A DNA stretch of 17,141 bases from Candidatus Omnitrophota bacterium (GCA_028710845.1 JAQTTI010000015.1:1-17141); one strand, 5' to 3'; shown: positions 6,767 to 13,495, counted from the stretch's first letter. The notes: generated by a model not told the origin, from the sequence alone. Made by a program: numbers and translations.

Positions 6767-7156
6767 TTAGACTCTCCTTTTCTTCTTAGGACGGCAACCA
6801 TTATGAGGAATGGGTGTCACATCTTTTATTAAAGTCACCACTAATCCCGCTGCTTGAAGCGCCCTGATTGCCGATTCCCTGCCAAAACCCGGACCCTTCA
6901 CATAAACCTCAAGCTCCTTGACGCCGACTTCTTTTGCTTTACGTGCAGCGTCAGTTGCTGCAATCTGAGCGGCAAACGGCGTAGATTTTTTAGAACCGCT
7001 GTAACCTACGCACCCCGGAGCGCTCCAGGCGATAACATTGCCTTGTTTATCGGTTATAGTAATTATAGTATTATTAAAACTGGCTTGAATATGGGCAATT
7101 CCGCTGGTAATGCCTCTGGCTATTTTTTTCTTTTTCGCTTTATCTTTTGTTGCCAT
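6767..7156 (-). CDS. rpsK: 30S ribosomal protein S11
   Basis: Platform protein of the small subunit that contacts 16S rRNA and mRNA near the E site. Seen: GIAHIQASFNNTIITITD near the N-terminus, SKKSTPFAAQIAA in the centre, KGPGFGRESAIRAL, and the C-terminal PHNGCRPKKKRRV, which is family-typical. The length of 129 residues is normal. It follows rpsM after 47 bases. AAGGAG is found 11 bases before the ATG, just past a small hairpin (CAAGC/GCTTG, 7176-7190). Confidence 0.99.
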   Translation of the reverse strand: MATKDKAKKKKIARGITSGIAHIQASFNNTIITITDKQGNVIAWSAPGCVGYSGSKKSTPFAAQIAATDAARKAKEVGVKELEVYVKGPGFGRESAIRALQAAGLVVTLIKDVTPIPHNGCRPKKKRRV

Positions 7157-7175
7157 TTGCTTTTCTCCTTATGCA

Positions 7176-7190
7176 CAAGCTTAACGCTTG
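7176..7190 (-). other. Short hairpin in the rpsM-rpsK gap
   Basis: Five-base-pair stem CAAGC/GCTTG around GTTAA on the minus strand, lying just upstream of the rpsK ribosome binding site. It is short and could occur by chance. There is no U-tract. It does not share the loop of the type A repeats. Confidence 0.35.
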
Positions 7191-7203
7191 ATTTTCGCTG
7201 GCC

Positions 7204-7611
7204 TTATTTCCCGGCAGGCTTAGCTTTTGGCGCTTCCTTTTTTACCACCGGCGCTAAATTTACTCTCTTCTTTCCTTTCCTGGTCCTTGAATTGGTCCTG
7301 GTGCGCTGGCCTCTAACCGGTAAACCCTTTTTATGGCGCATACCCCTCCAGGAGCCGATATCCATAAGCCGCTTTATATTCTGAGATATATCGCGCCTAA
7401 GGTCTCCTTCAACCTTTAAACTTCCTTTTTGCAGAATGGTGGTAATCCGCGAAACTTCTTCGTCGCTTAGATCTTTAGCCCGTTTATCCGGGTTTACCCC
7501 TGCTTCTTTGAGTACGACATTTGAAAGCGCCCGGCCTATTCCATATAAATAAGTAAGGGCTATTTCTACTTTTTTCTCTTTGGGTATATCAACACCGATA
7601 ATTCTTGGCAT
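7204..7611 (-). CDS. rpsM: 30S ribosomal protein S13 with short basic C-terminal tail
   Basis: Head protein of the small subunit that contacts 5S/23S rRNA and L5 across the subunit bridge and the P-site tRNA. Seen: MPRIIGVDIP start, YLYGIGRALSN helix-hairpin motif, DLRRDISQNIKRLMDIGSWRG, and the basic RHKKGLPVRGQRTRTNSRTRKG run. At 135 residues it exceeds the usual 118-126 because of an Ala/Lys/Pro tail after about residue 120. GCAGGAGAG supplies the ribosome binding site. First gene of the alpha operon group, 44 bases after rpmJ. Confidence 0.99.
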   Translation of the reverse strand: MPRIIGVDIPKEKKVEIALTYLYGIGRALSNVVLKEAGVNPDKRAKDLSDEEVSRITTILQKGSLKVEGDLRRDISQNIKRLMDIGSWRGMRHKKGLPVRGQRTRTNSRTRKGKKRVNLAPVVKKEAPKAKPAGK

Positions 7612-7655
7612 ATTTTTACTCTCCTGCCTGCTTAAATAAAACCAGGACTAAAATG

Positions 7656-7769
7656 TTATCCTTGTCTTTGTTTATGTTTCGCGGTCTGACAAATAACCCT
7701 GACCACGCCTTTTCTTTTGATGATTTTACACTTGTCGCAAATTTTTCTGATTGAAGCTTTGACTTTCAT
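7656..7769 (-). CDS. rpmJ: 50S ribosomal protein L36, zinc form
   Basis: Smallest large-subunit protein, binding 23S rRNA near the base of the L7/L12 stalk. Translating the minus strand from the ATG at 7769 gives 37 residues starting MKVKASIRKICDKCK and ending KHKQRQG before TAA. The zinc ligands are C11, C14, C27 and H32, the C+ form of L36. GGTAGGGG lies directly before the start. Location between infA and rpsM is the classical position for rpmJ. Confidence 0.98.
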   Translation of the reverse strand: MKVKASIRKICDKCKIIKRKGVVRVICQTAKHKQRQG

Positions 7770-7783
7770 CCCCTACCTTCTTT

Positions 7784-8002
7784 CTATCTGACCCTGAATG
7801 TAATTCTCCCCCGGCTCAAATCATAGGGAGAAAGTTCTAATTTTACTTTATCACCCGGTAAAATCCTGATAAAATTCATCCGCATTTTTCCGGAGACATG
7901 CGCTAAAACAATATGTCCGTTCTCAAGCTCAACTTTAAACATAGCGTTGGGAAGCGCTTCAACGATTTTACCTTCGGTTTCGATTAGCTCTTCTTTTGCC
8001 AT
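7784..8002 (-). CDS. infA: Translation initiation factor IF-1
   Basis: Binds the A site of the 30S subunit during initiation together with IF-2 and IF-3. At 72 residues the protein is an almost canonical single OB-fold: METs followed by EGKIVEALPNAMFKVELENG, HVSGKMRMNFIRILPGDKVK and SPYDLSRGRITFR. The nearest purine-rich ribosome binding site (AAGGAG) is about 15 bases before the ATG, longer than the usual 5-10. Standard position between map and rpmJ. Confidence 0.99.
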   Translation of the reverse strand: MAKEELIETEGKIVEALPNAMFKVELENGHIVLAHVSGKMRMNFIRILPGDKVKLELSPYDLSRGRITFRVR

Positions 8003-8021
8003 ATAAGCTTAAAATTTCTCC

Positions 8022-8765
8022 TTATCTTGTTAATATCAACGGCCCGTTGTCCGTAACCGCCACTGTATGCTCAAAATGAGCTGAAGGCCGGCCATCCCTG
8101 GTGACTGCGGTCCATCCATTATTAAGCAGCATACACTCCCAATCACCCATATTGATCATCGGTTCGATTGCCAGGACCATCCCGCTTTTTAAAACAGGGC
8201 TTACGCCATTTTTAAAAAAATTGGGGACTTCCGGTTCTTCATGCAAAGCAGTACCGATACCGTGGCCGACAAACTGCCTGACAACCTGAAAACCGTACGC
8301 TTCAACATAACTTTGAATACTCTGAGAAATATCGCTTAACTTATTCCCTGCGTAAGCCTTTTTAATAGCCAGTTCAAGGGATTTTTTGGTCACCTCAATC
8401 AACTTCTTCTTAGCGGTATCTATCTTGCCTGCCGGTAAAGTTACCGCCATGTCCGAAAAATAACCCTTATAATTTACGCCTAAATCTATGCTTACGATAT
8501 CCCCTTCTTCGATCACCCTCGGGCCGGGAATACCATGGACCACTTCATCATTAACCGAAACACAGGCTGTAGCAGGATAACCTTTATAACCCTTAAAAGC
8601 GGCAACTGCCTGGCTTTTAAGGATCAACTTTTCGCTTAGCCGGTCAATATCGCTGGTAGTTATGCCCGGTCGAACTATTTTTTCCACCTTATGCATAACC
8701 AGCGCCAAGATTTTTCCCGACTCCTTCAACATATCCAAATCCTTTTTGGACTTTAAAGGAATCAT
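8022..8765 (-). CDS. map: Methionine aminopeptidase, type I
   Basis: Removes the initiator methionine from nascent proteins. At 247 residues it is the short type I form without insertion. The five metal ligands are visible as D94 (SIDLG), D105 (GYFSD), H168 (VGHGIG), E201 (IEPM) and E232 (FEHT), with H77 in the EVVHGIP segment as the substrate-side histidine. The start makes an ATGA overlap with adk, giving tight coupling. There is no N-terminal SH3-binding or zinc-finger extension. Confidence 0.99.
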   Translation of the reverse strand: MIPLKSKKDLDMLKESGKILALVMHKVEKIVRPGITTSDIDRLSEKLILKSQAVAAFKGYKGYPATACVSVNDEVVHGIPGPRVIEEGDIVSIDLGVNYKGYFSDMAVTLPAGKIDTAKKKLIEVTKKSLELAIKKAYAGNKLSDISQSIQSYVEAYGFQVVRQFVGHGIGTALHEEPEVPNFFKNGVSPVLKSGMVLAIEPMINMGDWECMLLNNGWTAVTRDGRPSAHFEHTVAVTDNGPLILTR

Positions 8766-9409
8766 TTTCCCCCGGCTAGGTCAATAATCTGGCTTAGAAC
8801 CACCTCTGCCCCCAGATCGGCATTTAAGCTGTGCAGTTTTCCCGTTTTAGCGTAATACTCTATCAAAGAAGCGACTTCTTTTTTATAAACTTCAAGGCGC
8901 TTACGCACCGTTGTTTCATTATCATCAGAACGCTGATATAAAGCTGCCTGGCAATTATCACAAAGGCCCTTTACCTTAGGGGGCATATTGGTAACATGAA
9001 AGTTTGAACCGCATTTAGAACAGACCAATCTGCCGCCAAGCCTATTAATGATTGTTTGATCACTTGAATTTAAATATACTACCAGATCTAACTTCTTGCC
9101 CTTATTGCTTAAGATCTGATCTAATGTCTTAGCCTGGGCCAATGTCCTGGGATACCCGTCTAAAATAAACCCATTACTGATATCGGGATTGTTAAAACGC
9201 TCATCGAGCATTTTAGCAACTAGCTCGTCAGGCACCAGCAGGCCTTTATCCATAATACCTTTGGCCTGTTTACCCAAATCAGTCCCATCCTTGACATTTT
9301 GCCTCAGGATGTCGCCAGTGGATATATGCGGCAAATTTAAAGTAACCGCTAGTTTCTTGGCCTGCGTTCCTTTACCTGCTCCGGGAGGGCCCAAAAGTAC
9401 AAGATACAT
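8762..9409 (-). CDS. adk: Adenylate kinase with zinc-binding LID
   Basis: Interconverts ATP plus AMP with two ADP. Seen: P-loop GPPGAGKGT at 7-15, the AMP-binding STGDILR around 30-36, GFILDGYPRTLAQA at 80-93, and a long LID. The LID carries C130, C133, C150 and C153, the four-cysteine zinc site found in many Gram-positive and thermophilic adenylate kinases but not in the E. coli enzyme. The length of 215 residues is normal. It overlaps secY by one base (TAATG) and map by four. Confidence 0.99.
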   Translation of the reverse strand: MYLVLLGPPGAGKGTQAKKLAVTLNLPHISTGDILRQNVKDGTDLGKQAKGIMDKGLLVPDELVAKMLDERFNNPDISNGFILDGYPRTLAQAKTLDQILSNKGKKLDLVVYLNSSDQTIINRLGGRLVCSKCGSNFHVTNMPPKVKGLCDNCQAALYQRSDDNETTVRKRLEVYKKEVASLIEYYAKTGKLHSLNADLGAEVVLSQIIDLAGGK

Positions 9410-10755
9410 TATCTTCTTCCCCTTATCTGGCCGCTTTTTATAAAACCTTCGTAATGATGGGTCAATAAATGCGATTCTATCTGCTTTAAAGTATCCAGCA
9501 TGACTCCTACGATAATCAAAATGCCGGTGCCGCCGAAGAAAGAAGCCACTAAATAAGGCACCTTAAGCCAGGCCATAATAAAATCCGGCAGGATTGCTAT
9601 TACGGCAATAAAAGATGCGCCGGCTAAAGTAATCCTGGTCACGACAAAATCAAGAAACTCTGCGGTGGGTGAACCGGGCCGGATACCGGGAACAAACCCC
9701 CCGTATTTCTTCATGTTTTCCGAAAGATCGTTCGAATTAAAAACAATAGCTGTATAAAAATAACAAAAGAAAATAATCAAGCCGGCATAAACTAAAGAAT
9801 ACAATAACTGCCCGCGGATCAAGCTTTGGGCAAAACGCTGAAAACCCGGATTGGGGATAAAAGATGCCATTGTCGCCGGGAACAGGATGATCGACTGAGC
9901 AAAAATAATCGCGATGACGCCCGAAGTATCAACCTTAAGCGGTATATATGTGCTCTGGCCGCCATAAATCTTGCGTCCTACAATCCTTCTGGCATATTGC
10001 ACGGGGATCTTGCGCACCCCTTGAGTAATCATAATAACCGAAAACACAACCACTACCAATAAAAAAGCCATGACTATCAAAGTAATCGGCTGGATCTGCC
10101 TCCGGCTGGCATCAAAAGGTGAAATCAAAACAAAAAGCTGATGAAATGCCGTAGGAATCCGCGAAATAATACCTGCGGTTATTATCAGAGAGATCCCGTT
10201 TCCGATACCGCGCTCCTGGATCTGTTCGCCAAGCCACATGATAAAAATCGTGCCGGTAGTAAGCGTAAGCACCGTCAGTATCCGAAATCCCCAGCCAGGG
10301 TGCAAGACAATCTGCAGCCCTTCAAAACGGGCCGGGTTTTCCAGCCAAAGCGCGATAAAATAAGATTGGATTACGGACAATATAACTGTCCCATAACGGG
10401 TAAACTGGTTGATTTTCTCATAACCGGCCTTGCCTTCTTTAGCCATCTTCTCGAACGCCGGAATTACCGCAGTCAATAACTGCATAATAATCGAAGATGA
10501 AATATAGGGCATGATCCCTAAGGCGAATATGGTTAAACGCTCCATAGCGCCGCCTGAAAACATATTGATTATGCCAAAGAGCGTACCGCCCTGAGTTGAA
10601 GCAATGCGGTTAAAGAATTCGGCTAATGCCGCACCGTCAATTCCCGGTGTGGGAACATAACAACCTACACGATAAATAGCAATAAGCGCGCCAGTGATAA
10701 TTAAGCGCTTTTTTAAATCGGGAATTTTAAAAGCATTTACCAGCGCGTTAAACAT
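9409..10755 (-). CDS. secY: Preprotein translocase subunit SecY
   Basis: Central pore of the inner-membrane Sec translocon. Seen: IPDLKKRLIITGALIAIYR opening the first membrane segment, VPTPGID at 34-40, the ERGIGNGISL loop near 181-190, GGFVPGIRPG near 352-361 in a large cytoplasmic loop, and GGTGILIIVGVMLDT near 408-422. About ten hydrophobic segments are visible in 448 residues, as expected. The start is fixed by alignment to the family N-terminus, but no ribosome binding site precedes it: a long hairpin (10763-10804) ends seven bases before the ATG. The 1-base overlap with adk couples the two genes. Confidence 0.99.
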   Translation of the reverse strand: MFNALVNAFKIPDLKKRLIITGALIAIYRVGCYVPTPGIDGAALAEFFNRIASTQGGTLFGIINMFSGGAMERLTIFALGIMPYISSSIIMQLLTAVIPAFEKMAKEGKAGYEKINQFTRYGTVILSVIQSYFIALWLENPARFEGLQIVLHPGWGFRILTVLTLTTGTIFIMWLGEQIQERGIGNGISLIITAGIISRIPTAFHQLFVLISPFDASRRQIQPITLIVMAFLLVVVVFSVIMITQGVRKIPVQYARRIVGRKIYGGQSTYIPLKVDTSGVIAIIFAQSIILFPATMASFIPNPGFQRFAQSLIRGQLLYSLVYAGLIIFFCYFYTAIVFNSNDLSENMKKYGGFVPGIRPGSPTAEFLDFVVTRITLAGASFIAVIAILPDFIMAWLKVPYLVASFFGGTGILIIVGVMLDTLKQIESHLLTHHYEGFIKSGQIRGRR

Positions 10756-10847
10756 TTAATGAGGCCACAACTTACGAAACGACAGTGAACGTAAGTTGTT
10801 GGCCGAATTAACCCCGCTTTGCTTGTATGGAAGAAAAAGAGCGGGGT
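10756..10847 (-). repeat. Two-hairpin element, type B (copy 2), between rplO and secY
   Basis: Read on the minus strand: a GC hairpin (ACCCCGCT and AGCGGGGT arms, 10840-10847 and 10811-10818, 21-base loop), the linker TTAATTC (10805-10811), and a long hairpin (10763-10804). The long hairpin pairs GGCC/GGCC, has a bulged A, then a perfect 10-base-pair ACAACTTACG/CGTAAGTTGT stem and a 13-base loop. The tail TCATTAA (10756-10762) runs into the secY ATG. Architecture, linker, bulge and tail equal those of 6044-6120. GCGC/GCGC there is GGCC/GGCC here, and TTAA/TTAA is matched by ACAA/TTGT, so pairing is preserved by paired changes. It occupies almost the entire gap. Confidence 0.78.
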
Positions 10848-10851
10848 AAGT

Positions 10852-11406
10852 CTATATTTTAATAATTTCTGTCTTACCGCCGGCGACGGCAATCGCTTCG
10901 GATGCACGTTTTGAAAATACGTGCGCCTGGATAGTCACGGCATTTTTAATACTTCCGTTTCCTAATACTTTAATTAAGCCGGAATCGCTTTTGATTAAAC
11001 CGCTTGCTTTTAATACGGCCGGGGTAATCATAGTTTCTTTGATTTTGTTTAAATCTTCAAGATTGATGACTTGATAAAATTTTTTAAAATTACTGACAAA
11101 CCCTCGTTTTGGCATCCTGCGGATAAGCGGAGACTGACCGCCTTCAAAACCCAGATAAAAATGCCTTCCGGCCCGCGAAGTCTGGCCCTTGCTTCCCCGG
11201 GTTGAGGTTTTTCCATGGCCTGAGCTTGAACCGCGGCCAAGCAATTTTCTTTTTTTACGCGACCCAAACGGGCTTTTTAAATTATGAAGGGAAACCGAAT
11301 TTAAAACCGGCGTTTCCTTTGTTTTTGCAGGCGCAGGCTTTCTGACAGTTATTTTCTCGGTATTTTTTTTAGCAACCGTTTTTTTTGTAGGCTTCTTTTC
11401 TTTCAT
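10852..11406 (-). CDS. rplO: 50S ribosomal protein L15 with N-terminal basic extension
   Basis: Large-subunit assembly protein. The core begins near residue 39 with SLHNLKSPFGSRKKRKLLGRG, then SGHGKTSTRGSKGQ, FEGGQSPLIRRMPKRGF, and ends with a SKRASEAIAVAGGKTEII segment. The core is about 146 residues as usual; 38 Lys/Thr/Ala/Pro-rich residues precede it, with no in-frame ATG, GTG or TTG found nearer the core. The start ATG has AAAGGA upstream and lies one base after the rpsE stop. The stop codon is TAG. The rpmD gene that normally sits before it is absent. Confidence 0.96.
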   Translation of the reverse strand: MKEKKPTKKTVAKKNTEKITVRKPAPAKTKETPVLNSVSLHNLKSPFGSRKKRKLLGRGSSSGHGKTSTRGSKGQTSRAGRHFYLGFEGGQSPLIRRMPKRGFVSNFKKFYQVINLEDLNKIKETMITPAVLKASGLIKSDSGLIKVLGNGSIKNAVTIQAHVFSKRASEAIAVAGGKTEIIKI

Positions 11407-11407
11407 T

Positions 11408-11860
11408 TTATCCTTTAAGTTCTCTTAAGCCCTGCATAGTAGCTTTGATAACATTGATCGGGTTATTCGATTTTAAACATTTAGTAAGGATATCTTTGAT
11501 TCCGGCGGCCTCGCAGATTGCCCGAACCGGGCCCGCCGCAATAACTCCGGTGCCTTCGGATGCCGGCTTTAACATGACACTGGCCGCCCCAAATTTACCT
11601 ATAATTTCATGAGGGATAGTTGAACCCTCCAAAGGAACTTTGAAAAGGCTCTTTTTTGCTTTAGTCAAAGATTTACGGATAGCTTCGGCAACTTCATTAG
11701 CTTTATCCAGGGCAAAACCAACCCTTCCTTTGGCATCACCTACTACTACCAAAGCGCTAAAATGAAGTTTTTTACCGCCCTTAGTTACCTTTGTAACTCT
11801 GTTAATACTAATAACTTTTTCCACTAAATCGGATTGCTGTTCAATAGTTAATTCACGCAT
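11408..11860 (-). CDS. rpsE: 30S ribosomal protein S5
   Basis: Decoding-site protein of the small subunit, involved in accuracy and helicase activity at mRNA entry. Seen: LVEKVISINRVTKVTKGGKK in the N-terminal dsRNA-binding-like domain, FSALVVVGDAKGRVGFALDKANEV, STIPHEIIGKFGAA, KPASEGTGVIAAGPVRA and AGIKDILTKCLKSNNP. At 150 residues it is slightly short at both ends, with the core intact. The segment GFALDKANEV replaces the more common GYGxGKAxEV form. It begins three bases after rplR. Confidence 0.99.
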   Translation of the reverse strand: MRELTIEQQSDLVEKVISINRVTKVTKGGKKLHFSALVVVGDAKGRVGFALDKANEVAEAIRKSLTKAKKSLFKVPLEGSTIPHEIIGKFGAASVMLKPASEGTGVIAAGPVRAICEAAGIKDILTKCLKSNNPINVIKATMQGLRELKG

Positions 11861-11863
11861 AAT

Positions 11864-12223
11864 TTAAAACTCCATTCCACCTTTTCTTAATGCATCGGCA
11901 AAAGATTTAATCCTTCCGTGGTAAAGATACCCGGCGCGGTCAAAGATAACTTTGCTAAAACCTTTTTCTTTTGCCGCCTGGGCAAATATCTGGCCGAATG
12001 CTTCGGCAGACTTTAAATTACCTGCCTTGGCAAACTTTGATTTTAATGACTTATCCTTGGTCGACAAAGAAAATAAAACTTTACTGACCGTATCATCCAG
12101 GACCTGCGCAGAAATATTCTTCAAAGACCGGTGGACAACCAATCTTGGCTTATCCGATGTCCCCAGCATCTTCATCTTGAGCCTTTTATGCCTTTTTAGC
12201 CTTAACTCTTCTTTTGTTCTCAT
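11864..12223 (-). CDS. rplR: 50S ribosomal protein L18
   Basis: 5S rRNA-binding protein that helps attach 5S rRNA to the central protuberance. Seen: a basic N-terminus (RLKRHKRLKMKMLGTSDKPRL), VHRSLKNISAQVLDD, a central AFGQIFAQAAKEKGFSKVIFDR, and the typical end YLYHGRIKSFADALRKGGMEF. The length of 119 residues is standard. It overlaps the rplF stop by one base (TAATG). Confidence 0.99.
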   Translation of the reverse strand: MRTKEELRLKRHKRLKMKMLGTSDKPRLVVHRSLKNISAQVLDDTVSKVLFSLSTKDKSLKSKFAKAGNLKSAEAFGQIFAQAAKEKGFSKVIFDRAGYLYHGRIKSFADALRKGGMEF

Positions 12224-12774
12224 TATTTACCACCGCCTGTTGCTTGGGCCTTACCTATCTTTTTCTTTACATGTTCGCCTACGAAACGGATCCCCTTACC
12301 TTTATAAGGCTCAGGAGGATAGACCAAACGAATTTCGGTGGCGACCTCACCTATTAATTCCTTGTCAATTCCCTTTATGACCAACTGCGTTGGTTTTGGG
12401 GTTTCTATTTTAATCCCTTCGGGAATAGTAAAATTTACCGGATGGGAAAATCCCAATGCCAGATTCAGCTTATTTCCGGATACCGCGGCTTTAAAGCCTA
12501 CGCCAATAATTTCCAGTTCCTTAGTATATCCTTCGGTCACCCCTTTGATCATGTTTACGATTAATGCCCGGAACAAACCATGCATAGATTTATCAACCTT
12601 AGTGTCGGAAACCCTTTTGACCGAAAGCTGACCATCTTTTATCTCTACGCTTACCCTATCGGATAACTTCTTTTCCAGCTTGCCTTTTGGGCCCTGGACA
12701 AAGACTACTCCGTCTTTTACTTCAATTTTTACATCCTTGGGTATTGCTACTATCTTTTTTCCGATTCTAGACAT
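12223..12774 (-). CDS. rplF: 50S ribosomal protein L6
   Basis: Large-subunit protein near the sarcin-ricin loop and GTPase center. Seen: MSRIGKKIVAIP start, two tandem domains with VQGPKGKLEKKL in the first and PEPYKGKGIRFVGE in the second, followed by a basic KKKIGKAQATGGGK end. The length of 183 residues is normal. GAGG a few bases before the ATG serves as ribosome binding site. It is separated from rpsH by 61 bases that hold a type A hairpin. Confidence 0.99.
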   Translation of the reverse strand: MSRIGKKIVAIPKDVKIEVKDGVVFVQGPKGKLEKKLSDRVSVEIKDGQLSVKRVSDTKVDKSMHGLFRALIVNMIKGVTEGYTKELEIIGVGFKAAVSGNKLNLALGFSHPVNFTIPEGIKIETPKPTQLVIKGIDKELIGEVATEIRLVYPPEPYKGKGIRFVGEHVKKKIGKAQATGGGK

Positions 12775-12794
12775 TTATTTTTCCTCAACTAGAA

Positions 12795-12829
12795 GGCACC
12801 CGTGCAATCCCTTATAAACGCGGGGTGTC
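12795..12829 (-). repeat. Small palindromic repeat, type A (copy 2), between rpsH and rplF
   Basis: Imperfect hairpin; on the plus strand the arms are GGCACCCGTG (12795-12804) and CGCGGGGTGTC (12819-12829), with two wobble-type positions and one bulge, around CAATCCCTTATAAA. On the minus strand the centre reads TTTATAAGGGATTGC, matching the loops at 16418-16441 and 4439-4463. Similarity to the rplV-rpsC gap continues through CGGGTG beyond the stem, so the gaps look related, not just similarly folded. Confidence 0.7.
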
Positions 12830-12835
12830 ATTCCT

Positions 12836-13231
12836 TTACCAGATATAGCCGATAACTTCGCCGCCTACTCCCTGCTCTTTTGCTTCTTTATCAGTAATAA
12901 CGCCTTTAGAGGTAGAGATTATCGCCAGTCCCCTTCCGCGTAAAACTGAAGGTATTTTTTTAGCATTAACATACACCCTTAATCCCGGCCTGGAAATACG
13001 CTTAATATTGCGGATAGCCGGCTTTCCTGAAAGATATCTAAGATATACCCTTACTAACCCCTGTTTTTTATCTTCAACTAATTTAAAGTTATCGATATAT
13101 TCATTCTTTTTAAGGATAGCCATAATCTCTTTGATATTGCTGGAAGCCGGAACATCTACGGCATCCCTTTTAATCATTATGGCGTTACGAATGATTGTAA
13201 ACACATCTGCAATTAAATCTGTCCTGGACAT
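12836..13231 (-). CDS. rpsH: 30S ribosomal protein S8
   Basis: 16S rRNA central-domain binder and, in E. coli, translational repressor of the spc operon. Seen: MSRTDLIADVFTIIRNA start, VPASSNIKEIMAILKKNEYI, RISRPGLRVYVNAKKIPSVL, and the C-terminal GLAIISTSKGVITDKEAKEQGVGGE. The length of 131 residues is standard. The ribosome binding site AAGGAG is the edge of a type A half-repeat (13239-13256). Confidence 0.99.
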   Translation of the reverse strand: MSRTDLIADVFTIIRNAIMIKRDAVDVPASSNIKEIMAILKKNEYIDNFKLVEDKKQGLVRVYLRYLSGKPAIRNIKRISRPGLRVYVNAKKIPSVLRGRGLAIISTSKGVITDKEAKEQGVGGEVIGYIW

Positions 13232-13238
13232 TTATTCT

Positions 13239-13256
13239 CCTTATAAGCGCGGGGTG
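13239..13256 (-). repeat. Half copy of the type A repeat, carrying the rpsH ribosome binding site
   Basis: The plus-strand 18-mer CCTTATAAGCGCGGGGTG differs at one position from 12810-12827 in the rpsH-rplF gap (CCTTATAAACGCGGGGTG). The opposite arm is absent here. The minus-strand AAGG becomes AAGGAG, eight bases before the rpsH ATG. Shared sequence without shared folding points to common descent. Confidence 0.6.
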
Positions 13257-13260
13257 CTGC

Positions 13261-13446
13261 CTACCAGCTTGCTTTTTTTACCCCGGGGATAAGCCCCTGC
13301 CAAACCAACTCCCTAAAACAAATACGGCAAAGCTGAAATCTTCTAAGATAACCATTTGCGCGTCCGCAGATAGCGCAGCGGTTATATTTACGCGTTGAAA
13401 ATTTTGGTGTTCTTTTCCATCTTGCGATCTGTGAATTCTTTGCCAT
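13261..13446 (-). CDS. rpsZ: 30S ribosomal protein S14, type Z (zinc-binding)
   Basis: Small-subunit head protein, assembled late. At 61 residues it is the short zinc form, with C24, C27, C40 and C43 forming the ribbon (CAICG and CRICF) and the family-typical RWKRTPKF and GLIPGVKKASW end. GGAAG before the ATG is the ribosome binding site. It lies between rplE and rpsH, the standard spc position, in a 57-base gap with a hairpin upstream. Confidence 0.99.
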   Translation of the reverse strand: MAKNSQIARWKRTPKFSTRKYNRCAICGRANGYLRRFQLCRICFRELVWQGLIPGVKKASW

Positions 13447-13467
13447 TATTTTTCTTCCTTGATTTTT

Positions 13468-13495
13468 CCCGCGTATTCAATAAATGCCACGCAGG
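13468..13495 (-). other. Hairpin in the rplE-rpsZ gap
   Basis: In minus-strand RNA, CCUGCGU pairs with ACGCGGG over seven base pairs, including one U-G wobble, around a 14-base loop GGCATTTATTGAAT. The wobble is a mismatch (C-A) in plus-strand RNA, so the fold belongs to the sense transcript. The size resembles type A repeats but the loop does not match their TATAAGG core. No U-tract follows. Confidence 0.5.

Noticed and set aside
6854..7384. Plus-strand open frame of 176 codons across rpsK and rpsM
   Set aside because: It lies antisense to two certain ribosomal genes, spans their gap, and has no family resemblance. It is best explained as a shadow frame.
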